Assembly (NCBI GenBank): GCA_021613535.1
Contig: CP075495.1
Coordinates: 2,294,001 to 2,358,000 of the forward strand
Length of the DNA: 64,000 bases
Direction of reading: 5' to 3'
Source of the DNA: Adineta vaga
Taxonomy: Eukaryota; Rotifera
The notes below the pieces were generated by a model. The model searched no databases and was not told the origin of the DNA. It saw only the letters and a list, made by a program, of their open reading frames with translations. A program made the translations under genes and the position numbers. Shown here piece by piece: positions 47,180 through 63,291 of this stretch. Positions within the stretch are counted from its first letter, which is position 1. The number at the start of each line of letters is the position of its first letter.

Positions 47180-50100
47180 ATGGCCAATGTTTTTCGACAA
47201 TTTTTACTCGATGCAGAAAATGGAGATATCAATGCAGTAAAGAGAAATATTGAAAATGGAATTGATTTAGAAACACGCGATGAAGTAAGACAGAATTATA
47301 AATGAATTAAATATATTGATTATCCACTATTCTAGGATCAACAAACTGCACTTATTTTAGCTGCACGATGTAATCATTTTGAATGTGTTAAAGTTCTTAT
47401 TGAAGCTAATGCTGATGTAAATGTAGAAGATGTGGTTAGTTCTCATCAGTATTGAAATTACTATGTTAATTATTGTTATTTTCATTTGTATCTAGGATAA
47501 TTGGACAGCTTTATTAAATGCAGCTCAGAATGGAAATATAAATATTGTTCGTATTCTTGTTGAACATGATGCACAACTTGAACATTGCGATTGTGTATGT
47601 ATAGAATGATATGGAAGAGAACATCTATGTTACATATTTCTGATTTCATAGGGGCAATTTACACCTTTAATGTGGGCAGCTTATCAGGGACATGTAAAAA
47701 TAGTGGATTATCTATTGAGTTGTGGTGCTAATGTTGATGCAATTGATGTACATGGAATATCGAGTTTAAGTTGGGCAGCTGGACGAAATTCTTCTGAAAT
47801 TGTTGCGTCGTTACTTCGTGCTGGAGCTTCACCCAATTTATGCGATAAGAATAATACAACGCCATTAATCTGGGCTAGTCGACGTGGTATGTATCAACAA
47901 ATCTATATTGAAGTAATTTGATCTTATTTATCTGTTAGGTTATACGGAGGTTGTTGATTTATTGCTGAAACATAATGCCAGTGTAAATAATATTGGAATG
48001 AAAAATATGACAGCATTACTCATGGCGACGAAAGGCGGACATACAGAAACAGCTCTTCGTCTACTTGAAAGTCGAATTATTGATATTAAAATTCAAGATA
48101 AAGTAAGACTAATAATTAAATATCGCAACAAATAATTATTGAATAGGATGGACAAACACCATTGAGTCATGCATGTGCTCAAGGTTTGACAGATGTTGTT
48201 GCTGAACTTGTTCGACGTCATGCATATGTTAATACAGTTGATAAAGTATGATATTAAATCTTGAGTAGATTTTACATAAATGAATGAATGATTGTTTTAT
48301 TTAGAATGGTGATCCAGTTCTTTTCTTTGCTGTCAAAGGTGGAAAAGAAGATTGTGTTGCGATCATATTAGAAAATCATGCTGATATCAATACAATTGGT
48401 GCTGTAAGTGTTTCTTTTTATTAGAATGTTACATTGTGAAGTATGATTTCTTATTACTAATAAGGAAAATAAAACAGCAATTTGGTGGGCAGTAGAAAGA
48501 GGTCGAATTGATGTAGTGAAATATCTTCTTCAATTTAATCCTGATGTTGAAGTTGCAGGTGGCGAAGATGATGATACACCACTTTTATTAGCAGCCAAAC
48601 GAAAACGTGTTGCAATTGTATATGAACTTATTAAATATGGTGCTAAACTATCATCGACTGATCGAGTAGGATTTTTTTCTCGTAAAATTTCTTTTTCTAA
48701 TTGATATTCAATTCTTTAGTACGGAGATAATAGTTTACATATTGCTTTACGTAATCGTAGTCGTGATATTGCTGATATTTTACTTTCTAATCCACGTCAT
48801 TCGAAATATCTCTATCGACCTAATAAACGTGGTGAAACACCATATAAAATTGATTCCAGCCTACAAAAAAGTATTTTAACTACTATTTTTGGACAACGTA
48901 TGTAAATGTCTCTTTTTGTTGAATACTGTAAAAAAAACTTGATTGATGTATTTAGGAACCTTGAATTTAAATGATGATTCGATTCTTGGTTATGATTTAT
49001 ATTCATCAGCATTAGCAGAAATTTTAAGTGAACCTTCACTTCGAACTCCTATCACTGTAGTAAGTAGAACATCATGTTTTATTCACTGTCATCATTCGAA
49101 AATTATTATGTATAGGGTCTCTATGCTAAATGGGGTAGTGGAAAATCAGCATTATTAACACATTTAAAAGGTAACATTCTTCATATCACATAATGATCGA
49201 TCATTTTTGTTTTTTTGCTTCTAGAGGAAATGTATAGTTTTGCACAATTGACAGGTATATCATCGTCACAAAACTAACTTTTTACTCTTACATGTCAAAA
49301 CTATTTTGTAGATTTTCCAACCATGAAATTTTCTCCATTACTCATCTCAGTTATAATTCTTTTTACCATAATCGTCGGTCTTCTTACTGGTTTTACAATT
49401 CATTATATTGTTGGCATATCATTGAGTGTTGCCACAGTGATTAGTATTTTGGCTTTTCTTTTTCTTATTCGATATCTACTTCGTCATAAAGATTATGTTT
49501 GGACTGCGAATATTGCCCAATTTATTAAGAAACGTTTAGAAATCTTACGATTTTTACTTCAAGTACTTTTTATGAATCCCTATATGCATCGACGTTTAAA
49601 AACAAATGATACAGTCGATTGTCAAAAAATGAAGTAAATTGAACTTGGATTCTAATCATCATTAATGAATGTTTTTTTGCAGATTTATCTATACAGAATA
49701 TGGAAAAGTTTCAACAGTCGAAGGTGATAAAGCAAGTGCTGGAATGATTGCTGAATTAGCTATAAATGTAGAAGAAACATATGGTGTTGTTGCAACACGT
49801 CTATGTCGAGCACTTCATTCAAAAGGTTTTGCTAACAGAATATATATATTTACATAAATATTTCATATGCATGAATTAGATCTAAGTCGTCATCGATTTC
49901 GATATATCTGCTGTATTCCTGCATTCGTGTTTGTTGCAATTCAAATATCTCTTGTTATAGCATTGAGCATTCTAGCTCTAATCAATGGTATGATTGAATG
50001 GAATATACTTTGAATGAATAAGTATATGTTTTATGATGATTGTAGGAATTCCAGCCAGTCATAGACCTGTAAATATGGCTTATATTTCATTGGCAAGTAT

Positions 50101-53100
50101 ACTTGGTGTTTCAATGTTATTAAGTGTTGCAACTTGGGTACGATTATTACTGGCATTGATGAAATCACCAAAATCGAAGATTATGAAATTTTCTGACAAT
50201 TCATCACGTTTGAATGATAATGCAATTTATCGATTGAAAAAAGAAGTAAATTAATGTCTAAGATTTGTCTTCAATGCGATTAATTTATTGATATTTTTAT
50301 ATTCTTAGGTTAGTCAATTATCATATATTATCAAATCTGTTGAAGCTTTTCTTGGAATTAATACACGTTTAGTCGTACTTATCGATGGTTTAGATGTTTG
50401 TGAACAACAACGTATTCTTCAAATACTCGATGTAAATTCGGCGAATTTGTTTTTTTCGAAGAAAAATTTCATTTTCTTCTCAATTTTAGCAAGTACATGT
50501 ACTTTTAACAAAAGAAAATGATCCATTTATAACATTAATTGTTTGTGATCCACATAAAATGATGCAAGATTTATCTACCAATATGCCTGTTCATTCAACA
50601 ATTGCACAAAATCAAGGTTTTGATACCAGTGTAAATGGTCATGATTACCTATGTTCAATTATTCAATTACCGATCTATTTACAATTGAATATGAGTAAAA
50701 CAAAACAAATGAAAAAAAATGCAGATGGATTTCCAAAGAAAAGACAGAATGTATATTTTTCTATGATTAGTTTTTCTTCGATATGAATACGATAGTCTAA
50801 TTTTAGACTTTGAATTATGGTGCATCAATCCTTGATGTTAGTAGTAAATCAGCAGCGGCAGCAGCGACAACGAATAAACTTCCAAAAAATAAACGACGTC
50901 GACAACGACGAGATACATTACCGAATACGAAACCTGTATGTTTCATATGCATTCTCTTTTTATCAATTGAATTCATTGTTTCATTTGATGTTAGGTAACA
51001 ACATCTGAATTAACGAATCATTTGTTACAATCCGATTATTTTCTTGATATTAATCCAAGAATTCTCCAACGATTGATTAATATCATTGGCATGACGGGAC
51101 GATTACTACGTGCTAATCAAGTTTTATTCAGTTGGAAACGACTTGGATGTTGGTCATATTTAGTCGAACAATGGCCATATCGTATTACATGGATTATTGT
51201 CTTTTATGAAGATCATGAACAAGAATATTCAGAAGATAGTGTATTGAAAACTTTATATGATAAGTATGTGTTCTTTCATTATTTGTCAAAATATGATCCT
51301 ATTGAAATGTATATTTATTCTTTTCTAGAATCAAACCATATATTCCAACAGCGAATGATCCTCTTTTAGAACTCGATCGTAATGGACGTAAATTTGAATT
51401 GTGTTTAGAACGAGGTGAACCTGTTTTAAATGTAACTGATCTAAAACAATTTCTTCCATGTACATGTAATCTTGATCCATATTTAAACAAACTTATTCGA
51501 GGTATATACTTCTAGTGTTTTTTTTTCGAAAGAAAACTTATTTTTAAATCGATCTATTCCATAGATTCTGTTGCTTATTTTTATATGAATAATTCGGATG
51601 AAAACGGTTATATCAATAGTGATGCAGCAAGATTTCTTTCTCGTCGTGATTCTACGTATGTATTTTAATTTAAAACAAAAAACAAGAAGAGATTGTTCAA
51701 CGAATACTTTATACTTTTTCATTCAGAGATTTTTATCATAATCATTATACTAATGGGTAAAATCATAAGAATAAAAGATACTATTTCACCGATGCATGAG
51801 CAGAATTTCTTTTTATTTTGCAAATTTTCTTTCGTAGATTTCATCAAAACAGAATTTATTTATTAATTGTTGTTCTTGTTGTTCTAGGTTTTCTGGTCGT
51901 AGCGGATTTTTTCAACAAGGATCTATGGGACGACGTAAGAGTGTATTACATCCACGGTTCAATCAAAATGGTCCAGATTCTTTCGGTAGGGAAGGAAAAT
52001 TTTGTAAAACAAAAGAATTACATACAACTGTTATATTTTAGGAAATCAGCATCGTCCATCTGTTGATTTTCTTTCTCAACGTTTATTTTCTCAAGTAGCA
52101 ATGAAAAAACGTGCTGATGATGAAGAAAGTCATCTTCGTACGTCATCAATGTCGTCAACATCAGCACCTGTTGTACCACCATTGATTAATTCTAAACTAC
52201 CTCGAACAACTGAAACGTCTGCAAATGTTAAAGTAAAGATATTTCATTCAAATTTTTTTCGTTCGAAATATTCATTGAAAATAATAATAGGTTGATCTAT
52301 CACCTCCATTGAGTCAGATGTCTGTCAATGATGTATGCGATTGTTTGAAGAATGATATTGTTGGTTTGAAAACATCAATGATACCAATTTATACACAAGA
52401 TTTTAATGAATATAATATTAGTGGACAAGTATTAGTAACATGTGTACTTGATGAATTAAAACAGGTAGAATTAGTCAATAGTTTCATTTGAATTTCTATT
52501 CAAACTTTTCGTTCTTAAGATTCTTTCGATGACATTTGGTGATTGGGTTTTATTTAGTAATTGGGTTGAAACTAAACGCGAAGAAGAAAGGTAAAATTTA
52601 ATTATTTATCGAATTAATAAGTCAAATCTTGTTTTTTACAGACGATCTCGATTTCATCTTCCATCTCAATCAACATCTGGCATGAATAATAACCATCTTA
52701 CTCATTCTAATCTTGATACATTCAATGAATATCAATTTTATACTGAGAATAGTGTGCTCGGTGCTGCACTCAATCGTTTAATGTCACCAACTACCGCTAC
52801 GAATTCTCTAGAAGATTCACGACCTGTTGGTACTGAAGGTGTGTCAATTGTTTCTGCACCAAAAAATGTCAAATTTCTCATACCTCTTGGTCGATCTGGT
52901 ATAACATCGAATGAAAGTACATTTGGAGTTGTTGATTCGACGACTCGAACAATAACTCATGTTAAAGATATATTTCCATTACCATCTCAATCAATACATA
53001 ATGGAGAAGAATCAGTACTTTCTTCCGGAAATTCCGCAACTATTTTTGAATCAGGACGTCGTCAAGATCAAAATGAAATGAATAAAAATGATCCTGAACA

Positions 53101-53134
53101 ACAAACACTACTTCCTGAAAAGAACTCAAATTAA
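47180..53134 (+). CDS. KIDINS220: KIDINS220/ARMS, ankyrin-repeat membrane scaffold
   Basis: About 28 exons with no frame break found; roughly 1,450 residues. Order: about eleven ankyrin repeats (e.g. [20 protein letters not shown]), a KAP-type P-loop NTPase ([24 protein letters not shown] as Walker B) interrupted by two pairs of membrane helices (about 49323-49487 and 49880-50160), then a SAM-like segment ([23 protein letters not shown]) and a disordered tail. This order defines KIDINS220, a scaffold for neurotrophin/ephrin receptors and protein kinase D in animals. ATG at 47180 follows GTTTTAG by 10 nt, and MEAK7 ends 128 nt upstream. Ser/Ala and basic low-complexity stretches occur near 50840-50930. 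The tail ends without a clear PDZ-binding motif. Confidence 0.92.
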
Positions 53135-53959
53135 TTAAATCAAATTTTTTCGACGAACTTCTCAATATTTTTCTCTCTCTCTCTCTTTACATCTAACTTT
53201 TTAACATATAGTCTTTATTTCTTTCGTTCAGTATATTTTATTTTATTGATCTCTTTTATTTCAACAGTCATAAGTTTTGTCAAATGATTCCGGTGAATGA
53301 AAAAAAAAACACAATATCAATAAACGAATTTCTATTTCAGTAACAATAATAAGATCTTCACTAATTCAATCTAAGATAAAACAATTGATTTTATGCATAT
53401 ATTTTCTGAACTAAACAAAAACAAAGGAATGTCATCGTACTTGAGCGACATCTATTTGATGTTGTTTTTTATTTTTCTATCATTTATTCTTTGATTTTTC
53501 TAAAGAAATCAAATAAGTTTGTTATAATCGGTTAATATTTTCTCAAATCTCGAATAATTCTCGACAATTGTTATTTTTCAACAATTCTCTGTTGCATTGG
53601 CAGATGACAAAGATGATGAGGAGATGATATGTGAGAGAAAGAGAGAGAGAGAGAAAGCGAGCGAGGAAAAAAGAATAAATAAACAAGTGAGGACGGAAAA
53701 GAAAAGAGACGTTAGTTAGTTCAATCCATTGGTTCACACGGTAAAAACCAAATGTTTAGAATCAGAATTTCATCATTAAGATTTTGTTTATCAATGATTT
53801 ATTTTGTCTTTACCTTTTCATCGTATTTCGTAATAATTTTCATCATTATTTTGTTTTCAATTTAAGTTTTAGAAAAAAAAAATAAATAAATTTTTAACAT
53901 CAATAACCTTTCTCTTCCTTTAAAAAAAATACGAAAAAATTATCAAGCAATAAAATAGG
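53135..53959. other. Intergenic with CT/GA simple repeats
   Basis: 825 nt. A CT run at about 53171-53186 and a GA run at about 53635-53657 could pair as inverted repeats. A minus ORF at 53543-53737 overlaps the GA run and looks spurious. It should hold the DDX3 promoter. Confidence 0.5.
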
Positions 53960-57376
<3,417 letters not shown>

Positions 57377-58508
57377 AAAATATCATTAACTAAATAATCA
57401 ACATCCTTCCCAATGACGCGCAATCTCATTCATCAACAATCATTTGTTACACACATGATACCTTTCTCTCTCTTTCTCTCTCTCTCTCTTCTTTTTTTTG
57501 ACAAAAACAAACTGTTTTCTTTTTCTTCGCTCTTTGTTTGATTGTTCAATGTTATGTTCGTTTCATTTCACATACTTACACCTAAACGGACCGGCGCTGA
57601 TTCGCTATTTTTTTCTCGCTCTTTTTTCTCTTTCCTTGCCGACAGCGACGGCCCACCGGTCTTCTATCGATTTTAAACTTAATTTTTTTGTTTATTTCAA
57701 TGTTTCTTTCGTTCTATCACTGTCTCTTTTTTTTCTCCTCCGTATATTTTCTTTCTCGCTCTTCATACAGTGTGTGTGTGTGCGTTTATTTAAAACGATG
57801 ATACTCGACTTTTTTTCGAAATCATATGTTTGGAAAACGATGATTTCGAAAGAGAGTGTCGTCTTTATATTTATGAAGACGCTTCTAAGCGTCATTTGAG
57901 AAGTTTGGATGTTAAATTATACGAAAACGAAATGAATGAGATAAAAAGAAAAGAATAGGAAACTTATAAAAACAACAAAAACTCCTAGGTTAATACAACT
58001 ATTCACTTAACAAGATAGATTCATTCATTGTTTTTAAATAAACTTTAAAAAAATTATTACAGTATACTTTCAAAGAAAACTTCATCTAGTTACAATCGAC
58101 ATTCATAACAGAACGTATTTAGTTATTAATGAAAACTCTGTGTTAAACGATCATTTATCTAATTTCATAATGATAATAAACTTTGTAAACAATTCAATTC
58201 AAACGAATGTGATAATATATATGTACTTGTGGATCTTTTTCATAACAAAACAATTCATGAATCATGAATTTCTTCATGTGATTTTGAGGGTCATAGATAA
58301 AAGTTGTCTTTTATTTTTCGAAAAAAATATATTATATTTCATCTGTTTTTTGTTCTTCTTCATCATTATTATTTTCTTTCTTAAGTCAGCTGCACTTTGG
58401 ATAGAAAAAAAATATCTTTAAACGACGGGAAAATAGATAAGAGATAACAATGCTTTCTCTCTGTAATATTTTCTTCATTTCACATAACTATTCACTTGTT
58501 TCAACATC
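57377..58508. other. Intergenic DDX3-ferritin
   Basis: About 1.1 kb. A CT microsatellite at 57463-57490 and a GT run at about 57771-57783. ORFs at 57498-57899 and 58140-58421 are T-rich and lack domains. The stretch should hold the DDX3 3' UTR and ferritin promoter. No CAGUGN-type iron-responsive hairpin was recognised upstream of ferritin. Confidence 0.5.
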
Positions 58509-59081
58509 ATGTCGTCATCAATAATGCTTGTTAGCATAATTCTTCTCGGTTTTCTTTCACCAGTTATACTCTCAAAAGATTTAAAGAAAGTTTATCAAGA
58601 TCAAATTGAAAAAGAATTTTTTGCTTCCAATGTTTATTTAACATTTGCGTATAAATTGGCTAGACAAGGTATTTATCATGGTTTTGCCAATTTTTTCTTT
58701 GAATCAGCTGAAGAAGAACGAGAACATGGTAAAAAATTTATCGATTTTTATAACGTACGCAATCAAGATTTAGCCCTTCAATCAATTACTATTAATAAAA
58801 CAATAGGAAAAATTGCAGATCTTGGTGCAATGTTAAAAGGAGCTAAACTTTTGGAAGATGACGTATTTACGAATATGCGTGAACTACGTAACTATGCATC
58901 GACGGCTGGACATTATGAAACTGTACATTTCATTGAAAAAGTCATGCTTGAAGAGCAAACAACAGCAGTAAAACAAATGCATGATATAGTTCAACGTCTC
59001 GATCGTAATAAACAAAATCCAACAATTTTATTACAAATGATGGATCAAGATTTACGAAAAAAACAAGTGAAAAAACCATAA
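58509..59081 (+). CDS. Ferritin with signal peptide, ferroxidase (H-type)
   Basis: An intronless 190-residue ferritin. A hydrophobic signal peptide (residues 1 to about 22, ending VILSK) precedes the four-helix fold, so the product should enter the secretory pathway. All ferroxidase residues of H ferritin appear in place: Glu in IEKEFFASN, Tyr in NVYL, Glu-Glu and His in EEEREHG, Glu in KLLEDDV and Gln in LEEQTTAV. Ferritin oxidises ferrous iron and stores it as mineral in a 24-subunit shell. Secreted ferritins are common in invertebrates. The lack of introns, unusual next to its neighbours, could mean retrocopying or transfer, but nothing else suggests it. Confidence 0.92.
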   Translation: MSSSIMLVSIILLGFLSPVILSKDLKKVYQDQIEKEFFASNVYLTFAYKLARQGIYHGFANFFFESAEEEREHGKKFIDFYNVRNQDLALQSITINKTIGKIADLGAMLKGAKLLEDDVFTNMRELRNYASTAGHYETVHFIEKVMLEEQTTAVKQMHDIVQRLDRNKQNPTILLQMMDQDLRKKQVKKP

Positions 59082-59615
59082 GAAAATTTCATTTTAGTTT
59101 TCTTTCTTTTTTGTTTTCTTTAATCTTTACTTTCAGTAATAAAACCTTGTATAACAAAGAAAAGAAAAGAAGAGAAAAAGAGATTTCACCGAATAATACT
59201 ACTATGTACAAGTGTTAATCTAACCAAGAAGAATGTATGAAAAGAAATAAGACGATCGAATACTGTATTGTCAAATGTATGTAGGAGGTTGCAATAGATA
59301 AGAATACGAGCATTGGATAGTAAACCGAACATCTAACCATGAGATATTTTGATCTGCGACTGGTATACGTACGGTTGGGTTTGTCACATTAATGAAATTA
59401 TAGAGTTATGAAAGGTCTTCAATGATAGATTTAGATGCTTGATGATATAACATAATAACGTCGAATTATTTCAGTCATTAAGACAAGTTATTTTCCTAGG
59501 TTGACTTGACTATTAGAAGTGTACCAGTATAACAAACAATAGATATCAAAAGGTACGTGTAAAATCGATTTCCAAACTAAAATATACTATTTAACTTCAT
59601 TTTTCTAGTGTTATC
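59082..59615. other. Intergenic ferritin-DUF389
   Basis: 534 nt without a coding region. A strong acceptor-like TTCATTTTTCTAG (AG at 59607-59608) precedes the next ATG by 7 nt. Confidence 0.5.
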
Positions 59616-62171
59616 ATGTCCGATAACTATGCACTATTTATAATTACTATACCAAATGATTCTGATGCCGATAATTTAATGACTACAACAAAAGATACAC
59701 TTAGTATAAGTAAACCTCAATCCCGACGAGTGAGTTTTATCATATCATATACAATTCTATTTCGTATCTCTTTTCTTTTCAATTCATAGGCATCTGTTGA
59801 TACAGTCTCAGCATTGATGGTACCGGCTGCTATACCTCTTGCTATACAACCTACATTGACATCATTAGTTGAACGTAAAAGTGAACATGATATATCATTG
59901 ACTCTTCAACGAACATTTCCAATAGCAATATGTCCACTATTGAAAAATTATCTTGCCGAAAGAAATGAGTTCGATCCAGTATGGATACTTTCGGAAAATA
60001 AAAAAACTTTTCAAATAACATTTTATGTGGAATTTGGTTTTGTTAGTGATCGTATATTACATGATTTAGCTAAATTAGGTATTGGAAAACGACATGGTAC
60101 AAAAATTTTTGTTCTTCCGACGACAGTAATTTTCAAAGGACACGATGATCATGAAAATAATAATGATAGAAATGATTCCCATTCTTCATCACTCAATTCA
60201 ATTGAAGATGCACATCATACACTTGCTGATAAGTCATCACTAAATAAAAATGAAGATAATATTACATCGAATGATAATATTTTATCACGAAAAGTTCCTA
60301 AACGTATTCGTAAATCAAATTTTAAGAAAAGTGTACGAGCTCGACTTATGGTTCATCAAGTAGTTGCAAGTATTCGTGCATCATCGGCAATTACATTTGA
60401 TTTTCTTCTTCTTATTTGTCTTGCTTCAATGTTAGCAGCATTTGGTCTATTAGAAAATTCGACAGTTATTATTGTTGCTAGTATGCTCGTTAGTCCGTTA
60501 ATGAATCCAATATTAGGAATTGTATTTGGTTTATCAGTTCGTGACAATTCATTATGGCAACGTGGTCTTCGAAATGAAATTATCGGATTGATAGTTTGCA
60601 TAACTTGTGGATTTCTGCTTGGGTAATATTAGCTCGAATGACAAAAAACAAAAGTTCGTTTGTTTATTTCTTTGTTTACGATAGATTATTTACGACGTAT
60701 TTTGAAACTAAATGGGGTAGTTCATCAAGTTTTCCCACATCTGAAATGAAATCACGTGGCGATGGCAAACGACTATGGGTTGGCATACTGATTGCTTTGC
60801 CAAGTGGAGCTGGTGTAGCACTTTCTGTTCTTGGTGGAAATACCGGTAAAATTATTTGATTGAATTTGATAAACAAACAATTTGTCTTGATCTTTGTTTA
60901 CTTAGGTTCACTTGTTGGCGTAGCTATTTCAGGTAGATCAATTTCAGTCATTAAATTGTTAGTAATCTTGAAATTTTCTTTTAGCTTCTCTTCTTCCACC
61001 GGCTGTCAATTGTGGATTACTTTTTGCTTATTCATTACTCGGTAAAATTTTCTCAGATTTAGTTGCTGTTCAATCTTTACCTCTGAATGATACACATGGA
61101 TACTTCTCTTCATCATTAAATTGTCCTAAATATTATCAGAATGATTATCATCCACTTTATACATGTAATCTTGCTAATGAAACAGCAATATTAGCTTGTT
61201 GTAGTTTATTATTAACTATTGTTAATATCGTATGTATTATAATTATGGCATTAATTATTTTACGTATAAAAGAAGTTGTTCCTTTAAATCAAACCAATAA
61301 AGATATTGCTGATTTCTTTCATCATGATGTTCCTGTTGCACGTGATTATAATAAAACTATACATGAAGGTGATTTTGATTTAGAAGCTTTATCGGCAACA
61401 ACAACAACAACAACAACACCAATTCATCGTAATCCTCTTGCACGAACAATTGTTGATCGATGGAAATCATTGAAACATTCGACATCATCTCGTCATCATC
61501 AACAATCAAAACACGCTTCATCAATATCAATCAATCTTGATTTAGAATCCACTAATCATATGAATGATCTAGAATCACGACGAAAATTATTTCATTTACA
61601 AACATTTTTGAAAGAATATGATTTAGATATATTGAATACAGATGATTATGAACTAGTTAGTAATGATAGTCGAGAAAAAGTTCGGCGTCTTGTCAGAGAT
61701 TTAATTGATACATATCAAGAAATACCATTGGTATTCGTTGAACACTATCGTCTTCAACCATTTGGTACACAAACAGCATCAACAGCTAAAGAACAATTAT
61801 CATTTTATCAAGAAATTATTGAAAATTTACCACCAAAATGGCATCAAATGTATGTTTATGAACGACAGCGACGTCTTATGACAGCATGGCCATTACCATT
61901 TGATCAATCCTTTTCTGAACGTCCACGACCATTAGAAAAATATGCTCATTCAACATCCGATCCCACAAATCGAAATCATCATGAATCATTAAAGAAACAA
62001 AGTCGAAAATCTCGATTACGTTTTGCTCGACAAAATTCTGATCCAGAATCAAATATTTCATCACAAGAAACTCGACAAGTTGCTGAACAACCTATTATAG
62101 GTACACGTTTTCGTATTGCTAAACCAATTATCACTTCTCAAATGCATGGCAATGAATCAAAACTTATCTAA
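59616..62171 (+). CDS. DUF389-type multi-pass membrane protein
   Basis: Five exons: 59616-59729, 59790-60622, 60685-60845, 60906-60932 and 60985-62171, giving 773 residues. The central hydrophobic block (about 230-470) has the DUF389 signature: ASSAITFDFLLLICLASMLA, STVIIVASMLVSPLMNPILG, LIALPSGAGVALSVLGGN and GVAISASLLPPAVNCG. Around six helices. DUF389 is widespread in bacteria and scattered in animals; its function is unknown, with a transporter the usual guess. The N-terminal cytosolic region has a Ser/Asn/Asp-rich insert, and the long C-terminal tail (about 300 residues) is Ser/Thr/His-rich with a short ACA-encoded Thr run. No N-terminal signal peptide. Confidence 0.85.
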
Positions 62172-62345
62172 TATAAATTCTCGTTTATAGCAATGTAATA
62201 TTCTATTTGAATAAATAACTGATTTGTACTGACCTCTATCATATCTAGTAATTTGTTGGTTACATAGTTTAACTTAGTAGTTGACATCCAATATCTGAAT
62301 CTGAATGTCTATTTCATTTCTTATTACAAAGAGATAAAACATTTT

Positions 62346-63291
62346 ATGTCATCAACACGTATGAGATCATCAACTCTCGATCGTTCATTACAAAAAACCA
62401 AAGGCGATGTAAACTTTCAAGAAATTTTCTATTCAGAATAAGAATTACGTTTTCGCCTCTTGTTATTACAGGTGAATCTAAGTACATTTGCTCTACTGTT
62501 CTCGGAAATGGTACAATATTCACAAAATCGTGCGGATAGTATACAAGATCTTCAGAATAAGTAAGATTTCTTTTTCCAAATAAAATTCATGCATAGAAAA
62601 TGTATATATGATATAGATTGGCTGATTTCGGTAAACATGTTGGTGTACGTATACTTGATTTATTCTTTTTACGTAATGGAAAAGATAAACGAGAAGTACG
62701 TCTTACTGCAATGCTTGTATTTATTCAAAAACCATTTTGGAAAGTAAGATATTCGTTACTCATGATGAACGATAGAAGATATCTTTTTTTCTGCATCGAC
62801 TAGTTTTTATTCAATCGTGAAGCTGATCATCTTGAACAACATGCACAGGAAACAAAGATTTGTAAGTTCGTTGTAAAGAAAAAACAAGAAACTTCAAACA
62901 GTTATTCTATATTTGTTACTAATACATTTTCTAGATTACATTATCGAACGTGAATGTTTAGTTAATAAATTTATATCTGTTCCAAAAGATAAGGGTAAAA
63001 AATAGTCTCGAATATGAAATTAAGAAAAATATTCAATCTTGTTTTTTTCTCGTTATTAGGCACTTTAAATTGTGCATCATTTGTCGCTGGTATAGTGGAA
63101 GGTATTCTCTGTACTAGTGGTTTCGTATGTAGTTCTTGATTGTTGGACATTTCTGAGAGAAATAATTATGTTTCATTTTTAAATTTTAGACATGTAAAGT
63201 TCTTGCACATCAAGGACAACGTGGTACGACGTATGTCATTGAGTTTGCTCAATCAGTTATGGATCGTGAAACTCGATTAGATGCCAAATAA
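62346..63291 (+). CDS. TRAPPC5: TRAPPC5 (Trs31), TRAPP core subunit
   Basis: Seven exons: 62346-62408, 62472-62560, 62617-62743, 62804-62861, 62935-62994, 63060-63124 and 63190-63291, giving 187 residues (human 188). Landmarks: LSTFALLFSEMVQYSQNR, LFNREADHLEQ, YYIIERECLVNKFISVPK and TLNCASFVAGIVEGIL, the Bet3-family core. It is part of the TRAPP Rab-exchange complex in secretory traffic, the same complex as TRAPPC2L about 24 kb to the left. The DUF389 stop is 174 nt upstream. Confidence 0.95.

Noticed and set aside
53171-53657. CT and GA runs as a possible mobile-element terminal repeat
   Set aside because: Simple-sequence runs only; no transposase, target duplication or internal structure seen.
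57498-58421. T-rich ORFs that look like membrane proteins
   Set aside because: Hydrophobicity comes from poly-T sequence. No domain or splice logic.
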